DNA of 64,000 nt, taken from assembly GCA_001404055.1 (NCBI GenBank), contig CXTY01000019.1, positions 62,001 through 126,000 of the forward strand. Reading direction: 5' to 3'. The notes under the pieces are model-generated. The model was not told the origin of the DNA, did not search any database, and saw nothing but the letters and a program-made list of their open reading frames with translations. The position numbers and the translations under genes were made by a program. Origin of the DNA: Roseibium album. GTDB lineage: Bacteria; Pseudomonadota; Alphaproteobacteria; Rhizobiales; Stappiaceae. This document shows, in pieces, positions 16,696-26,353 of this stretch; the first letter of the stretch is position 1, and every line of letters starts with the position of its first letter.

Positions 16696-17744
16696 GCGTT
16701 GTTGGCGCACGCCCTCAATTCGTCAAGGCTACTGTCGTATCCCGTGCATTTGCAGCTATCGGGATGAAAGAGGTTGTCGTACATACCGGTCAACACTACG
16801 ACGAAGCCATGAGCGGACGTTTCGAAGCCGAACTTGGTATGAAGAACATTTCAGTAAATTTGACAGTCGGCTCCGGTAGTCACGCATATCAAACAGCGCG
16901 CATTATGATGGGGATGCAAGATTATCTGGATCAGTTGCCCAATCCACCTAAAGCAATTGTGGTTTATGGCGACACAAATTCCACCGTGGCGGCCGGGCTT
17001 GTTGCCGCAAAAAACAGTATTCCATTAGCCCATGTTGAAGCCGGTTTACGAAGCTTCAACCGGTCCATGCCGGAAGAAATAAACCGTGTCACCACGGACC
17101 ACCTTTCTAATTTGCTATATTGCTCGTCAGAAACCGGGGTCAAAAACTTGGCGGCAGAAGGCATTACACGCAATGTGCTGGACGTTGGCGATGTCATGCT
17201 TGATGGCTTCCTCGTTTTTCGAGAGGAAGCTAAGCGTAAGATAAATTTACAAGATATTGTTGCACTGGGAAACGACACTCCATTTTGTCTTGCCACCATT
17301 CACCGGCCGAGCAACACCAACGATCTGGCACGGTTGCAATCGATTGTTTCCGCTCTCGGAGACGTGAACTTGCCCGTTGTTTGGCCCGTACATCCCCGAA
17401 ACAAGGCAGCATTGAAAAGCATAGACATACCTTGTTCAATCTTTTGCATCGAACCTGTTGGATATCTGCAAATGCTGGTTTTACTTGACGCCTGCGCTTC
17501 GGTTTTGACTGATTCAGGTGGCCTTCAAAAAGAAGCTCACTGGGCGCAAAAACCTTGCATTACGCTTCGTTCGGAAACCGAATGGACCGAAACTTTGGAC
17601 GGGAGCTGGAACGTATTGGCTGACCCCGAAAGGGAAAGCCTTGTCAAGCTTATCAACAGAACACAACATTCTCCCTGGAAAATGCTCTACGGTGATGGAA
17701 ATGCCGCCCGAAACATCGCAAGTGACATTGTTGACCGGATATAG
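16680..17744 (+). CDS. wbpI: UDP-GlcNAc-type 2-epimerase (WecB/WbpI family)
   Basis: A 354-residue non-hydrolysing epimerase. It begins PEIISVVGARPQFVKA, the family's standard opening, then shows HTGQHYDEAMSG, VYGDTNSTVAAGL, HVEAGLRSFNRSMPEEINR and a C-terminal TDSGGLQKEAHWAQKPCITLR. These mark the active site (Asp, Glu, His). The start is TTG at 16680, inside the glycosyltransferase remnant; no ATG fits. Because WbpA-, B-, D- and E-type genes follow, the likely reaction is C2 epimerisation of UDP-GlcNAc3NAcA to UDP-ManNAc3NAcA (WbpI). UDP-GlcNAc to UDP-ManNAc (WecB) is the alternative. Confidence 0.85.
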   Translation: MPEIISVVGARPQFVKATVVSRAFAAIGMKEVVVHTGQHYDEAMSGRFEAELGMKNISVNLTVGSGSHAYQTARIMMGMQDYLDQLPNPPKAIVVYGDTNSTVAAGLVAAKNSIPLAHVEAGLRSFNRSMPEEINRVTTDHLSNLLYCSSETGVKNLAAEGITRNVLDVGDVMLDGFLVFREEAKRKINLQDIVALGNDTPFCLATIHRPSNTNDLARLQSIVSALGDVNLPVVWPVHPRNKAALKSIDIPCSIFCIEPVGYLQMLVLLDACASVLTDSGGLQKEAHWAQKPCITLRSETEWTETLDGSWNVLADPERESLVKLINRTQHSPWKMLYGDGNAARNIASDIVDRI

Positions 17745-17896
17745 CGCCTGACTAGCGATGCAAACAATTGAAACTCCGTCACGAAAATCGAATTGGGCGT
17801 CTATTCCAACAATTTTCTCCCTAAAATTTGGTTGTCAGTTTGCAATAGACCTGTCTTATGGCAGACAGCGTGAAGATAGCCGTCAATTAGGCATTT

Positions 17897-19270
17897 ATGA
17901 ACTTGAGGTTCAAGTTGAATACATCATCCCATGAAAATCACGAACTGGTCGCAAAACTGCTCACGCGGATTAGTCGCCGAGACTATACAATCGGCATTGT
18001 TGGACTTGGGTACGTAGGTCTCCCGCTGGCGCTTGCCGCGGTGAATGCCGGTTTTAAGGTCTTGGGATTCGACACCAACGAAAACCGCGTTTCCGAACTC
18101 AATCTCGGCTATTCTGGCATCAAACATATTCAGAAAAGTGCAATTGAGAAAGCACTGGCAGATGGGAAGTTTTGGGCAACAAACGATTTCTCGAAACTCA
18201 CCGAACCAGATGCCCTTCTTATCGCGGTGCCAACTCCTTTGAACAAGCAGCGGGAACCAGACCTTTCTTATGTAGAGGGCAGCGCATACGAAATTTCTAA
18301 ATGCATCAAACCAGGTCAATTGGTTGTTTTGGAATCAACGACCTGGCCGGGAACCACAACTGAGATCGTCAAACCCATTCTCGAAAAAAGCGGCCTGAAG
18401 AGCGGACGTGATTTTTTTCTCGCTTTTTCACCTGAACGGGAAGACCCAGGAAACTCTGACTTCGACACTAAAAGCATTCCCAAGGTAATTGGCGCCGACG
18501 AGCTATCATCACGAGATCTCGCCCAGGCACTTTATGCGGAGCTAGTGACAGAAGTCGTTCCAGTCTCCAGTGCCGCGACAGCGGAAGCCGTTAAACTTAC
18601 AGAGAACATTTTCCGCTCGGTGAACATCGCACTGGTAAACGAGCTAAAGATCATCTTTGAAAAAATGAATGTTGACGTGTGGGAAGTTATCGACGCAGCA
18701 AAGAGCAAACCGTTTGGCTTTATGCCTTTCTATCCCGGCCCTGGGCTTGGGGGCCACTGCATACCCATCGATCCTTTCTATCTAACCTGGAAAGCGAGGG
18801 AATTTGAAGTCGCAACGCGGTTCATTGAACTGGCGGGACAAATTAACACCGCTATGCCGCACTATGTATTAGAGCGACTGGTCTGGGCACTTGATACAAA
18901 TTTTTCCAGAGGTCTCAACGGCGCAAAAATCCTGGTTATCGGCATGGCATACAAAAAAAACGTAGATGACATGCGAGAAAGCCCCTCTCTGAAACTGGTT
19001 GAACTTTTGCAGAATCGGGGCTCAAACGTGGACTATCATGACCCCCATATTCCGGAGTTGCCTCAAACGCGTGCCTATCCGCTGTTTGAAGGCATGAAGT
19101 CAAAAGAATTGACGTCATGTATGATTGGACACTACGACGCAGTTCTCATTTTAACCGACCATGACGATATTGACTGGCGATTGGTTGCAAAGAACGCAAA
19201 ACTCGTAGTCGACACACGCAACGTTTGCCAGCGCAACGGATTTGTCAGCGACAAGATCTACAAGGCATGA
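17897..19270 (+). CDS. wbpA: UDP-N-acetylglucosamine 6-dehydrogenase, WbpA-like
   Basis: A 457-residue nucleotide-sugar dehydrogenase that oxidises C6 of UDP-GlcNAc to the uronic acid with two NAD+. The NAD site is GIVGLGYVGLPLA near residue 34, then LESTTWPGTTTEI, FSPEREDPGN, and the catalytic Cys288 in GPGLGGHCIPIDPFY. The C-terminal domain shows VIGMAYKKNVDDMRESPSL. The length suits the WbpA/WbpO class. A 152-bp gap separates it from the epimerase. It is the first of four closely packed genes for the diacetamido uronic acid pathway. Confidence 0.88.
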   Translation: MNLRFKLNTSSHENHELVAKLLTRISRRDYTIGIVGLGYVGLPLALAAVNAGFKVLGFDTNENRVSELNLGYSGIKHIQKSAIEKALADGKFWATNDFSKLTEPDALLIAVPTPLNKQREPDLSYVEGSAYEISKCIKPGQLVVLESTTWPGTTTEIVKPILEKSGLKSGRDFFLAFSPEREDPGNSDFDTKSIPKVIGADELSSRDLAQALYAELVTEVVPVSSAATAEAVKLTENIFRSVNIALVNELKIIFEKMNVDVWEVIDAAKSKPFGFMPFYPGPGLGGHCIPIDPFYLTWKAREFEVATRFIELAGQINTAMPHYVLERLVWALDTNFSRGLNGAKILVIGMAYKKNVDDMRESPSLKLVELLQNRGSNVDYHDPHIPELPQTRAYPLFEGMKSKELTSCMIGHYDAVLILTDHDDIDWRLVAKNAKLVVDTRNVCQRNGFVSDKIYKA

Positions 19271-19274
19271 CAAG

Positions 19275-20258
19275 ATGAATTCAAAATACTTCGCGTTGAT
19301 CGGCGCTGCCGGGTTTGTGGCACCCCGTCACCTTAGAGCCATTCATGAGACCGGAGGAAATCTCTGTGCAGCAGTAGATAGGTCAGACTCAGTTGGTGTG
19401 ATCGACAGCTATTTTCCTGACGCCAGATTCTTCACAGAATTTGAACATTTCGACCGCTACCTTGACCTTCTGCGCCGACAGAATCAAAAGATTGACTATT
19501 TCTCGATTTGCTCGCCTAACTATCTGCACGACGCGCATATTCGGTTTGCACTACGCTCACAAAGTAATGCTATTTGCGAAAAACCACTCGTGCTGAAGCC
19601 TTCCGACCTCGATGGACTTGCGGATATGGAGGCAGCCACCGGCCAGAATATCTACTCTATTCTCCAACTGCGACTGCACCCCTCAATAATCAAGCTTCGC
19701 GAGAAAATCTTGGCTGAACCCAAAGACAAGATTTATGAGGTAGATCTGACATACATCACGTCACGTGGTTCCTGGTATTTTACGTCTTGGAAAGGAAATG
19801 AATCCAAGTCGGGCGGAATCGCAGCAAATATTGGTGTTCATTTTTTTGATATGCTTGGTTTTGTTTTTGGTGACCCTGGGAATTTTACGGTGCATCACCG
19901 AGCCGCCGATTGTGCCGCGGGGCATCTTGAATATGAACGTGCGCGGGTACGATGGTTTCTTTCAATAAATACCCGAGATCTCCCGCCAGAAATAGTAACA
20001 GAAAAGAAAACGTTTCGGTCGATTACGATTGACGGCGAAGAGATTGAGTTTTCGGAAGGTTTCACGGATCTTCATACAGCCAGCTACAAACATATTCATG
20101 AAGGGCATGGGTTTGGACTTACTGAAGCTCGACAAAGCATCGAAACGGTGTCTGCAATTCAATCAGCTCCAATCATGGATGATCCTGATAGACCACACCC
20201 GTTTCTGAGCAAGGCTTTGAGCGATACAGAAAGATACGAAGATGGCTGGCCATACTGA
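19275..20258 (+). CDS. wbpB: Gfo/Idh/MocA-family UDP-sugar 3-dehydrogenase, WbpB-like
   Basis: A 327-residue NAD-dependent oxidoreductase. The Rossmann start FALIGAAGFVAPRHLRAIHETG carries the glycine-rich loop; CSPNYLHDAHIRFALRSQSNAICEKPLVL contains the EKP motif with the catalytic lysine; a second His-rich region (GGIAANIGVHFFDML) is also typical. WbpB oxidises C3 of UDP-GlcNAcA, so that WbpE can aminate it. The ATG at 19275 lies five bases after the dehydrogenase stop; a longer in-frame start at 19242 lies inside that gene and was rejected. The 3' end overlaps the acetyltransferase gene by 17 bases. Confidence 0.88.
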   Translation: MNSKYFALIGAAGFVAPRHLRAIHETGGNLCAAVDRSDSVGVIDSYFPDARFFTEFEHFDRYLDLLRRQNQKIDYFSICSPNYLHDAHIRFALRSQSNAICEKPLVLKPSDLDGLADMEAATGQNIYSILQLRLHPSIIKLREKILAEPKDKIYEVDLTYITSRGSWYFTSWKGNESKSGGIAANIGVHFFDMLGFVFGDPGNFTVHHRAADCAAGHLEYERARVRWFLSINTRDLPPEIVTEKKTFRSITIDGEEIEFSEGFTDLHTASYKHIHEGHGFGLTEARQSIETVSAIQSAPIMDDPDRPHPFLSKALSDTERYEDGWPY

Positions 20259-20874
20259 ATTTCCCACCAAAAGCGAATTCCCGGGCGTAAAAATCCATGA
20301 AAGCGCTTACGTTGATAGTCCAGCCAAAATAGGAGCAGGAACGCGCATATGGCACTTTGTCCATATTCTAAATGGTTGTGACATCGGCAGAAATTGTAGT
20401 TTTGGCCAAAATGTTATGGTTGGTCCTGATGTTAACATGGGTGACGGCTGCAAGATTCAGAACAACGTAAGTCTTTATAAGGGAGTTGAACTCGGGCAAA
20501 ACGTTTTTTGCGGCCCAAGTTGCGTATTTACCAACGTGATAAATCCTCGCGCAGAAATTGAGCGGAGATCCGAGTTTCTAAGAACTTATGTTGGTGATGG
20601 GGCAACGATCGGAGCGAATGCAACTGTCGTGTGTGGTCACTCATTGGGAAAGTATTGCTTCATTGCTGCTGGCGCAGTGGTCACCAAGGACGTACCTGAC
20701 TACGCGCTAATGGCAGGTGTTCCAGCACGCCGGATAGGATGGATGAGCCAGGCAGGTGTTCGGCTCGGGGACGACATGATTTGCCCAGTACAAAAAATAT
20801 CATACAGAGAGACTTCAGACGACACCCTGGAACCTGTCCTTTATCGGAAGTCACCTCGTGCAAAACCAAGATGA
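20242..20874 (+). CDS. wbpD: UDP-sugar 3-N-acetyltransferase, WbpD-like (left-handed beta-helix)
   Basis: A 210-residue acetyltransferase built of hexapeptide repeats from about residue 14 to 160 (for example VDSPAKIGAGTRIWHFVHILNGCDIG, VGPDVNMGDGCKIQNNVSLYKG, VGDGATIGANATVVCGHSLG). The VPARRIGWM turn near 170 closes the helix. WbpD acetylates the C3 amino group of UDP-GlcNAc(3NH2)A using acetyl-CoA. Start and stop overlap both neighbours by 17 bases, showing strong coupling. The last 35 residues are less conserved-looking and may be variable. Confidence 0.88.
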   Translation: MAGHTEFPTKSEFPGVKIHESAYVDSPAKIGAGTRIWHFVHILNGCDIGRNCSFGQNVMVGPDVNMGDGCKIQNNVSLYKGVELGQNVFCGPSCVFTNVINPRAEIERRSEFLRTYVGDGATIGANATVVCGHSLGKYCFIAAGAVVTKDVPDYALMAGVPARRIGWMSQAGVRLGDDMICPVQKISYRETSDDTLEPVLYRKSPRAKPR

Positions 20875-22018
20875 TACAAATATTTCATTTGTCGATCTTA
20901 AAGCTCAACAAGAACGTATCCGTCCTCAAATCGAGTCTGCAATTGCGCGTGTTTTCGCCCATGGACAGTATATTATGGGTCCCGAAGTACTAAGGTTGGA
21001 GCAAACGTTAGCTGATTATTGCGATGTCAGCCACGCAATTACATGTTCAAGTGGAACTGATGCGCTTCTAGTCGCACTAATGGCCTTGGGCATAGGTCCA
21101 GGAGATGCAGTTTTGTGTCCAGACTTTACCTATACGGCAACGCCAGAAGCCATTGCATTGCTCGGCGGCATACCAATTTTTGTGGATGTCGAACCAGACT
21201 CATTTAATCTTGACCCTTGCGAGATTGAGAAAGGTCTTCAGGTTGCCAAATTGAACGGGTTGCAGCTGAAAGGACTTATCGCCGTTGACTTATTTGGTTT
21301 GCCCGCAGCTTACGATCGCTTTGAACAAAGGGCCAAGGAGCTCGGGCTCTTCGTAATTTGCGATGCGGCCCAGTCATTTGGTGCTTCTGCCAACGGTCGC
21401 AAAGTCGGGCAGTTCGGCGATATAACGACAACCAGCTTCTTTCCCGCAAAACCACTCGGCTGCTACGGCGATGGCGGTGCGGTCTTTTCGAACAACGAAA
21501 ACCTAGCCGAAACGATGCGCAGCATCAGACTGCATGGAAAAGCTCGGACAGGTGGTAAATATGATATCGAACGCATTGGGATTAACGGCAGGCTTGATAC
21601 GCTGCAAGCTGCAATTCTTCTCGAAAAACTGACCATATTCGAAATTGAACTGAAGCAGCGGCAACATATTGCGGATCGCTACTCCAAAGAACTATCCCCA
21701 AAATACATTCCTCCGAATGACCCACAGCACGTCCGTTGCTCTTGGGCGCAATACACTCTGCGTTCCAACACTGCCGATCGGGATCTAATTCTTGATGGTC
21801 TCAAATCACATGGTGTTCCAGCTGCGATTTACTACCCAAAACCACTGCATTTACAACCTGCTTTCAACAGCTTCCCATGTACGAGTACGCGCATGACCGT
21901 GGCTTCGTCGCTTGCAAAAACCGTTTTCAGCATTCCTGCACATCCCTATTTGACACAAAAACAACAGACGAAAGTAATCGAAAAGTTGAACTGGCTTGCA
22001 GACCAAGAATCGCTTTGA
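20858..22018 (+). CDS. wbpE: UDP-sugar aminotransferase, WbpE-like (DegT/DnrJ/EryC1/StrS)
   Basis: A 386-residue PLP enzyme. Marks are ISFVDLKAQQERIRPQI at the N-terminus, CSSGTDALLVALMALGIGPGD, VICDAAQSFGA with the aspartate that binds the PLP ring nitrogen, and Lys198 in SFFPAKPLGCYGDGGA, which forms the Schiff base. WbpE transfers an amino group from glutamate to C3 of the 3-keto UDP-GlcNAcA made by WbpB. The start is GTG at 20858 inside the acetyltransferase gene; no in-frame ATG lies near. It completes the wbpA-B-D-E run. Confidence 0.88.
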   Translation: MQNQDDTNISFVDLKAQQERIRPQIESAIARVFAHGQYIMGPEVLRLEQTLADYCDVSHAITCSSGTDALLVALMALGIGPGDAVLCPDFTYTATPEAIALLGGIPIFVDVEPDSFNLDPCEIEKGLQVAKLNGLQLKGLIAVDLFGLPAAYDRFEQRAKELGLFVICDAAQSFGASANGRKVGQFGDITTTSFFPAKPLGCYGDGGAVFSNNENLAETMRSIRLHGKARTGGKYDIERIGINGRLDTLQAAILLEKLTIFEIELKQRQHIADRYSKELSPKYIPPNDPQHVRCSWAQYTLRSNTADRDLILDGLKSHGVPAAIYYPKPLHLQPAFNSFPCTSTRMTVASSLAKTVFSIPAHPYLTQKQQTKVIEKLNWLADQESL

Positions 22019-22101
22019 AAATTAATGTCGAACCTGCCAGGCCCTGCCATTAAGACCAACCACTAACAAACTGGCTAACTTTCTCCGACTCAATGAGGAA
22101 T

Positions 22102-23178
22102 TCAAATAGAGCTGCTTGTGCTAAGAGGCTTTTCTGCAGGCAGAGAATTCACTCCAGAATGCTCTATCAAAAAATCAATTGCCACCTTGGGTGTTGCGTA
22201 TTTTTGAATCCAATCCCGCCCGGCATTGCTTAAATGTGCAATTTCTTCAGGATTGCTCATCAAGGACACCATTCGATTCTCAAAATTTGTCCGATCAACA
22301 AACACGATAGGTGGGATAGGCATAAATGGCTCAGTGTCCGCAAGATATCCGCTAGTAACGACCGCGCACCCAAGTGCCATCGCCTCTAATCCGCTTTTGC
22401 CGATGCCGCCACTCCAAGAAAGGCTGTCAAACTTCTCATAGGAAATCTGATCAACAAAGACATCAAGCTGCGACTTCCGCTGCAACGCGGTTGCATAATC
22501 TAGTCCTGTGATGAGATCGTATTTAATTTCATGTTTTTGCAACACATTTAGGATGAATTCCGTCCCCTTTTGACCAAATCGGGTATGTCGGCTGGGAGAA
22601 TGACCTACGAGCAGTGGCGTGTTAGGTCTTTCATCTTCTTCATGTTGCTGGCAATCAACCACAGGATAAAATGGAAAAATCTCACGGTCGTAAATAAACG
22701 GGATCAGATCCGGCATTGCAAATATCTTGAGGCTCGGAAACTGGCTGTAAAGACTATTTATACCCTTGTTGTCGTTGAGTAGATAACTGTCCGTAACCAA
22801 TAGACAAGCGGTACTCTGAGATGGCAACTTCTCTGAGATGGTCGCATTTTTCTTCACAAATTTGGCTGAAAAGCTCTTTTTACCCGGTCGTCTGGAAGCT
22901 TTTCCAGACAAAACTCGAAGCCAGATATCCAACGCAGGTGTTCCCGCCAGAATCGTGAGGTCGGTTTGCCGTGACAACTTCCGAATGGCCCGCCTCTGAA
23001 ACCAATTTTGTTTAGACCACAATATCGCGTCAAATTTTTCCCAAAAGCCTTGCGGTTCATCTTTTTCGGCAACGACGAGTTTTACATCCCACCCGCCCCG
23101 TCGTCGAAATTCTTCGGCAATCATTCCAGCACCGCCATAGGTTGCAAGTGCAGAGAGAATCATTACCGTCTTTGTCAT
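22102..23178 (-). CDS. Glycosyltransferase, GT-B type
   Basis: A 358-residue protein, convergent with the wbp genes. The N-terminus (VMILSALATYGGAGMIAEEFRRRGGWDVKLVV) resembles a GT-B acceptor domain; the C-terminal half has LLVGHSPSRHTRFGQKGTEFILNVL and GGIGKSGLEAMALGCAVVTSGYLADTEPF, a GT4/GT1-like donor site with a glutamate in the usual place. Sugar and linkage are unknown. It is AT-rich like the rest of the locus and has its own promoter region shared with the divergent acyltransferase. Confidence 0.75.
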   Translation of the reverse strand: MTKTVMILSALATYGGAGMIAEEFRRRGGWDVKLVVAEKDEPQGFWEKFDAILWSKQNWFQRRAIRKLSRQTDLTILAGTPALDIWLRVLSGKASRRPGKKSFSAKFVKKNATISEKLPSQSTACLLVTDSYLLNDNKGINSLYSQFPSLKIFAMPDLIPFIYDREIFPFYPVVDCQQHEEDERPNTPLLVGHSPSRHTRFGQKGTEFILNVLQKHEIKYDLITGLDYATALQRKSQLDVFVDQISYEKFDSLSWSGGIGKSGLEAMALGCAVVTSGYLADTEPFMPIPPIVFVDRTNFENRMVSLMSNPEEIAHLSNAGRDWIQKYATPKVAIDFLIEHSGVNSLPAEKPLSTSSSI

Positions 23179-23506
23179 TTTTTGGCCTTGCGCTTCTTAA
23201 CAATCGCGTTGAAGTTTTCTTCGTTGATGTTTCGTTCTGGCAACAACTTCAGCTATGCTCTAGCCACTATCAGCCACCGTCACCTTTTGCAATCACATGG
23301 ACCTGTGAAACCAACAACCTCTTTGCGTTGGCACCAAGTCCGCATTTCCAAGTAGCGTGGTTCCTTATTTTTCGCTTCAGCAATTATCTAAGCCAAATTC
23401 ACCAACTTTGTTGTTGCGCAGTACTTAAAAGTTGTATTAACCGGCCAAAGACAATATTCGAAGTGCCCGCGCACTATCGTAAACGATTATCAGAGAACCT
23501 AATTTC
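23179..23506. other. Divergent intergenic region, glycan locus
   Basis: These 328 bases lie between the minus-strand glycosyltransferase and the plus-strand acyltransferase and must hold both promoters. No operator, RNA or convincing small gene was recognised; the short frames here lack ribosome sites and recognisable domains. Confidence 0.4.
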
Positions 23507-25513
23507 GTGAAATACAGAGCGGACATCGACGGCTTGCGGGCGATTGCTGTAATGTCCGTTGTTATCTTTCACGCCAAACCAAAGTGGCTACCCGGTGGGT
23601 TCGTCGGAGTAGACATTTTCTTTGTCATCAGTGGGTTTCTGATATCCGGCATTATATTTGACGAATTGAATGCGAAAAACTTCAGCTTCAGCAGCTTTTA
23701 TGCTCGACGAATTCGGCGAATTTTTCCTGCGCTGTTGATAGTTGTGGCCACATGCACGTTATTCGGCTGGTTTTCATTGTTGCCAAGTGAATTCGCTCAA
23801 CTCGGGAAGCATGCAGTCGCGGGAACCCTGTTTGTATCCAACTTCGTGTTTTGGCAGGAGTCAGGTTATTTCGATACATTTTCTGAATCCAAACCTTTAC
23901 TCCATCTTTGGAGCCTTGCAGTCGAGGAACAATTTTATATTCTTTGGCCGATCGTTTTATGGCTGGCGAGCAATGCCCACTCCAGATTTCTGATGGCTAC
24001 TCTTGTCTTATGGCTTATCTCTTTTTCTATTAACCTGGTGCTCACTCAATCTGCGCCCAACGCAGCCTTCTTTTTACCATTTGGCAGACTGTGGGAGTTA
24101 CTTTCCGGAGCTTTGATCGCATGGCTTTTATTATACAAAGGCCGCGAATTCTCAGTATTTAAGTCTTCAGTTGACAAGCTTCTGACTAGGTGTTTCCGTA
24201 AACAACTGCAACAACCTGATGGAATATACATGTCTCATGTTCTGTCCATCCTTGGTTTAGCTTCTGTCATTTTTTCAATTTTTCATATTGAAGAAAACTT
24301 CAGTTTCCCAGGTGTTTGGGCTGCTCTTCCTGTAGGTGGCGCTATGCTCATCATCGCGGCGGGTCCGACAGCAATTGTGAACCGTATTGTGTTGGCAAAT
24401 AGATCGGCGGTTTGGTTTGGCCTCATAAGCTATCCCTTATATCTTTGGCATTGGCCATTGCTTTCATATTTTTGGATTGTCGAAGGTGCCGCGGGCCAGA
24501 CTTGGGAACGCCTGATACTTGTTGCCGTTTCAGTACTTTTCGCTTGGGTAACCTACAAGCTCGTTGAAATACCCATCAGGGTCCGGTTCAACAAGGGTGC
24601 AGCTGTCAGGTGGTTGGTCCTTGCTTCGGGACTAACGGTTGTTGCTGGATGGCACGTGACTTACTTTTCTGGCATTCAGGGGCGAAAAAGTGTTGAGGGC
24701 TACCATGACAGCACACAGGAACTCCAGCGCACGCCCCAGCAGGAAGTGGCCTGCCACAGATTTATCAATGTATCCGAGCCGCTTTTTCCATACTGCAGGC
24801 TGCGAGACGTTGGCTCGAAGCAAACGATTGCTATCATCGGCGACAGTCACGCGCATGTGTCGTTTCCCGGAATCGCGGACGGATTCGCTGCAAGGGGCAT
24901 TAACACTATACTGTTGGCAAATAGTGGTTGTCCGCCATTACTCGGCCATGAGACTGGTACAACAGAGCCAGAACGAAAAGAGTGCCGCTCTAGAATCGAT
25001 CAGATTCTTGAAATCATCACGTCAAGACTGGACATCCATAGTGTTATCTTCATAACTCGCGGTCCGGTTTATTGGACAGGGTACGAACCTCTGGCAGCAG
25101 TCAGTCAGCGCGAACTCGGCAAGGGCAGCCTTTCAATTGAGAGTTTTTTCGCAGGTACTCAGGCAACGATTGATTTGCTACAAAAGGCCGAGATACCTGT
25201 CTATTATGTTACCGAGAATCCGGAGCTTAACGTAAGAGCGGAGTATTGTATCAAACGGCCTCTCAGACGAAACAGACCACAGTGCATACTTTCCCGCGAA
25301 GATGTACTTAAACGTCAAAAACATTATTTAAATTTGTCAGCAAAAATAAAAAACGCGAGAATTCTCATTTCATTTGAGGCTTTTTGTCCTGAAAATACAT
25401 GTAAAATTTACGATAAAGGACAATTGCTTTATGCAGATGACGATCACTTGTCGATTTCAGGAAGCTTTTATCAATATGAAAAACTAATACGATCGGCAAT
25501 TGCGGTTGATTGA
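23507..25513 (+). CDS. Acyltransferase 3 / SGNH membrane O-acyltransferase (OafA-like)
   Basis: A 668-residue protein. Residues 1-380 are an acyltransferase-3 domain of about ten to eleven membrane helices. It opens YRADIDGLRAIAVMSVVIFHAKPKWLPGGFVGVDIFFVISGFLIS, with the catalytic His and the conserved RRIRRIFPALL arginines, and later HLWSLAVEEQFYILWP. Residues 430-668 are a periplasmic SGNH domain: GDSH at 445-448 and a C-terminal DxxH at 644-647. Such proteins move acyl groups, usually acetyl, across the membrane onto O-antigen or capsule sugars. The GTG start at 23507 gives the exact family N-terminus. Transcribed alone. Confidence 0.9.
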   Translation: MKYRADIDGLRAIAVMSVVIFHAKPKWLPGGFVGVDIFFVISGFLISGIIFDELNAKNFSFSSFYARRIRRIFPALLIVVATCTLFGWFSLLPSEFAQLGKHAVAGTLFVSNFVFWQESGYFDTFSESKPLLHLWSLAVEEQFYILWPIVLWLASNAHSRFLMATLVLWLISFSINLVLTQSAPNAAFFLPFGRLWELLSGALIAWLLLYKGREFSVFKSSVDKLLTRCFRKQLQQPDGIYMSHVLSILGLASVIFSIFHIEENFSFPGVWAALPVGGAMLIIAAGPTAIVNRIVLANRSAVWFGLISYPLYLWHWPLLSYFWIVEGAAGQTWERLILVAVSVLFAWVTYKLVEIPIRVRFNKGAAVRWLVLASGLTVVAGWHVTYFSGIQGRKSVEGYHDSTQELQRTPQQEVACHRFINVSEPLFPYCRLRDVGSKQTIAIIGDSHAHVSFPGIADGFAARGINTILLANSGCPPLLGHETGTTEPERKECRSRIDQILEIITSRLDIHSVIFITRGPVYWTGYEPLAAVSQRELGKGSLSIESFFAGTQATIDLLQKAEIPVYYVTENPELNVRAEYCIKRPLRRNRPQCILSREDVLKRQKHYLNLSAKIKNARILISFEAFCPENTCKIYDKGQLLYADDDHLSISGSFYQYEKLIRSAIAVD

Positions 25514-25574
25514 ACTGATAAAGTATTCTTTAAGGACTGGCTTTATTTAAATCACCTGACAAGAGAAGCAGAAT

Positions 25575-26273
25575 TCATTTCAACAACAGGTAGCGTTTCC
25601 CAAGCTGCTCTTCGAGCTTAAAACCATTGTCGATCAGATATTGTGAAAGTGCTTCGATTTGCTCCATTCCAACTATGTGCGGGTGCATTTCAATCATGAT
25701 CTTTGAGATGTTTGACAGATTGCAATTGCGGAGCAACTCGATTTCGGCCCCTTCTACATCCATTACGATCGCCGTCGGATCATATTCGTTGACGACTTCT
25801 GAAATGGCGTCTGCCTGGACTTTGGTAGCATCACCATGTTTTCGGTCAATCAGTGACGAAGACAGAACATTGTCAGAGAAATAGAACTCCACTTCTCCTG
25901 CCTCCACAGACAAGACTTTGTTCCTCAAATTAGGGATCAAGCCATTTAGAGCATAATTTTTTTCAATCACCCGCTTCATAGCCGGATTGGGTTCATAGGA
26001 AAGCACATTCTCCGGCCCGCAAATTTTCGCGCAGGCGAGGCTGATAAACCCGATTCCTGCGCCGACTTCCAACACCCGATCATCTGGACGGAGGGCTCTC
26101 CTGACCAGTGTCAACTCACCTTTTTCATAGTTTTTTTGATAGAGCTGCTTACGAATACCAAACGGGATGTAATCGAGTTCAGCCGTAACTTTGATGTCAT
26201 CAATGACAATTGTGCCTGGTTGAATTTTTCGCCGTATTTTATAGGCAATTTTCTGCACGAAGTCAGTCAACAT
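25575..26273 (-). CDS. FkbM-family methyltransferase
   Basis: A 232-residue SAM methyltransferase with the FkbM core: VLEVGAGIGFISLACAKICG (motif I), VLSYEPNPAMKRVIEKNYALNG, and IVMDVEGAEIELLRNC, where the aspartate and glutamate pattern is typical. FkbM enzymes O-methylate hydroxyls of sugars or polyketides and are common in capsule and LPS loci. The gene lies 80 bp downstream of the glycosyltransferase on the same strand and converges with the acyltransferase. The N-terminal 50 residues, basic then beta-strand-like, are not diagnostic. Confidence 0.82.
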   Translation of the reverse strand: MLTDFVQKIAYKIRRKIQPGTIVIDDIKVTAELDYIPFGIRKQLYQKNYEKGELTLVRRALRPDDRVLEVGAGIGFISLACAKICGPENVLSYEPNPAMKRVIEKNYALNGLIPNLRNKVLSVEAGEVEFYFSDNVLSSSLIDRKHGDATKVQADAISEVVNEYDPTAIVMDVEGAEIELLRNCNLSNISKIMIEMHPHIVGMEQIEALSQYLIDNGFKLEEQLGKRYLLLK

Positions 26274-26353
26274 CCCGCTTCAAACCCTTTTCCTTAAGCA
26301 TCGACCGCGAATTGCCGCTGATCCAACTTTGTCGGCGGGCGGCTTCCGGAAAG

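Noticed and set aside
23008..23355. Small plus-strand gene in the divergent gap of the glycan locus
   Set aside because: It overlaps the start of the minus-strand glycosyltransferase by over 170 bases and has no recognisable domain.
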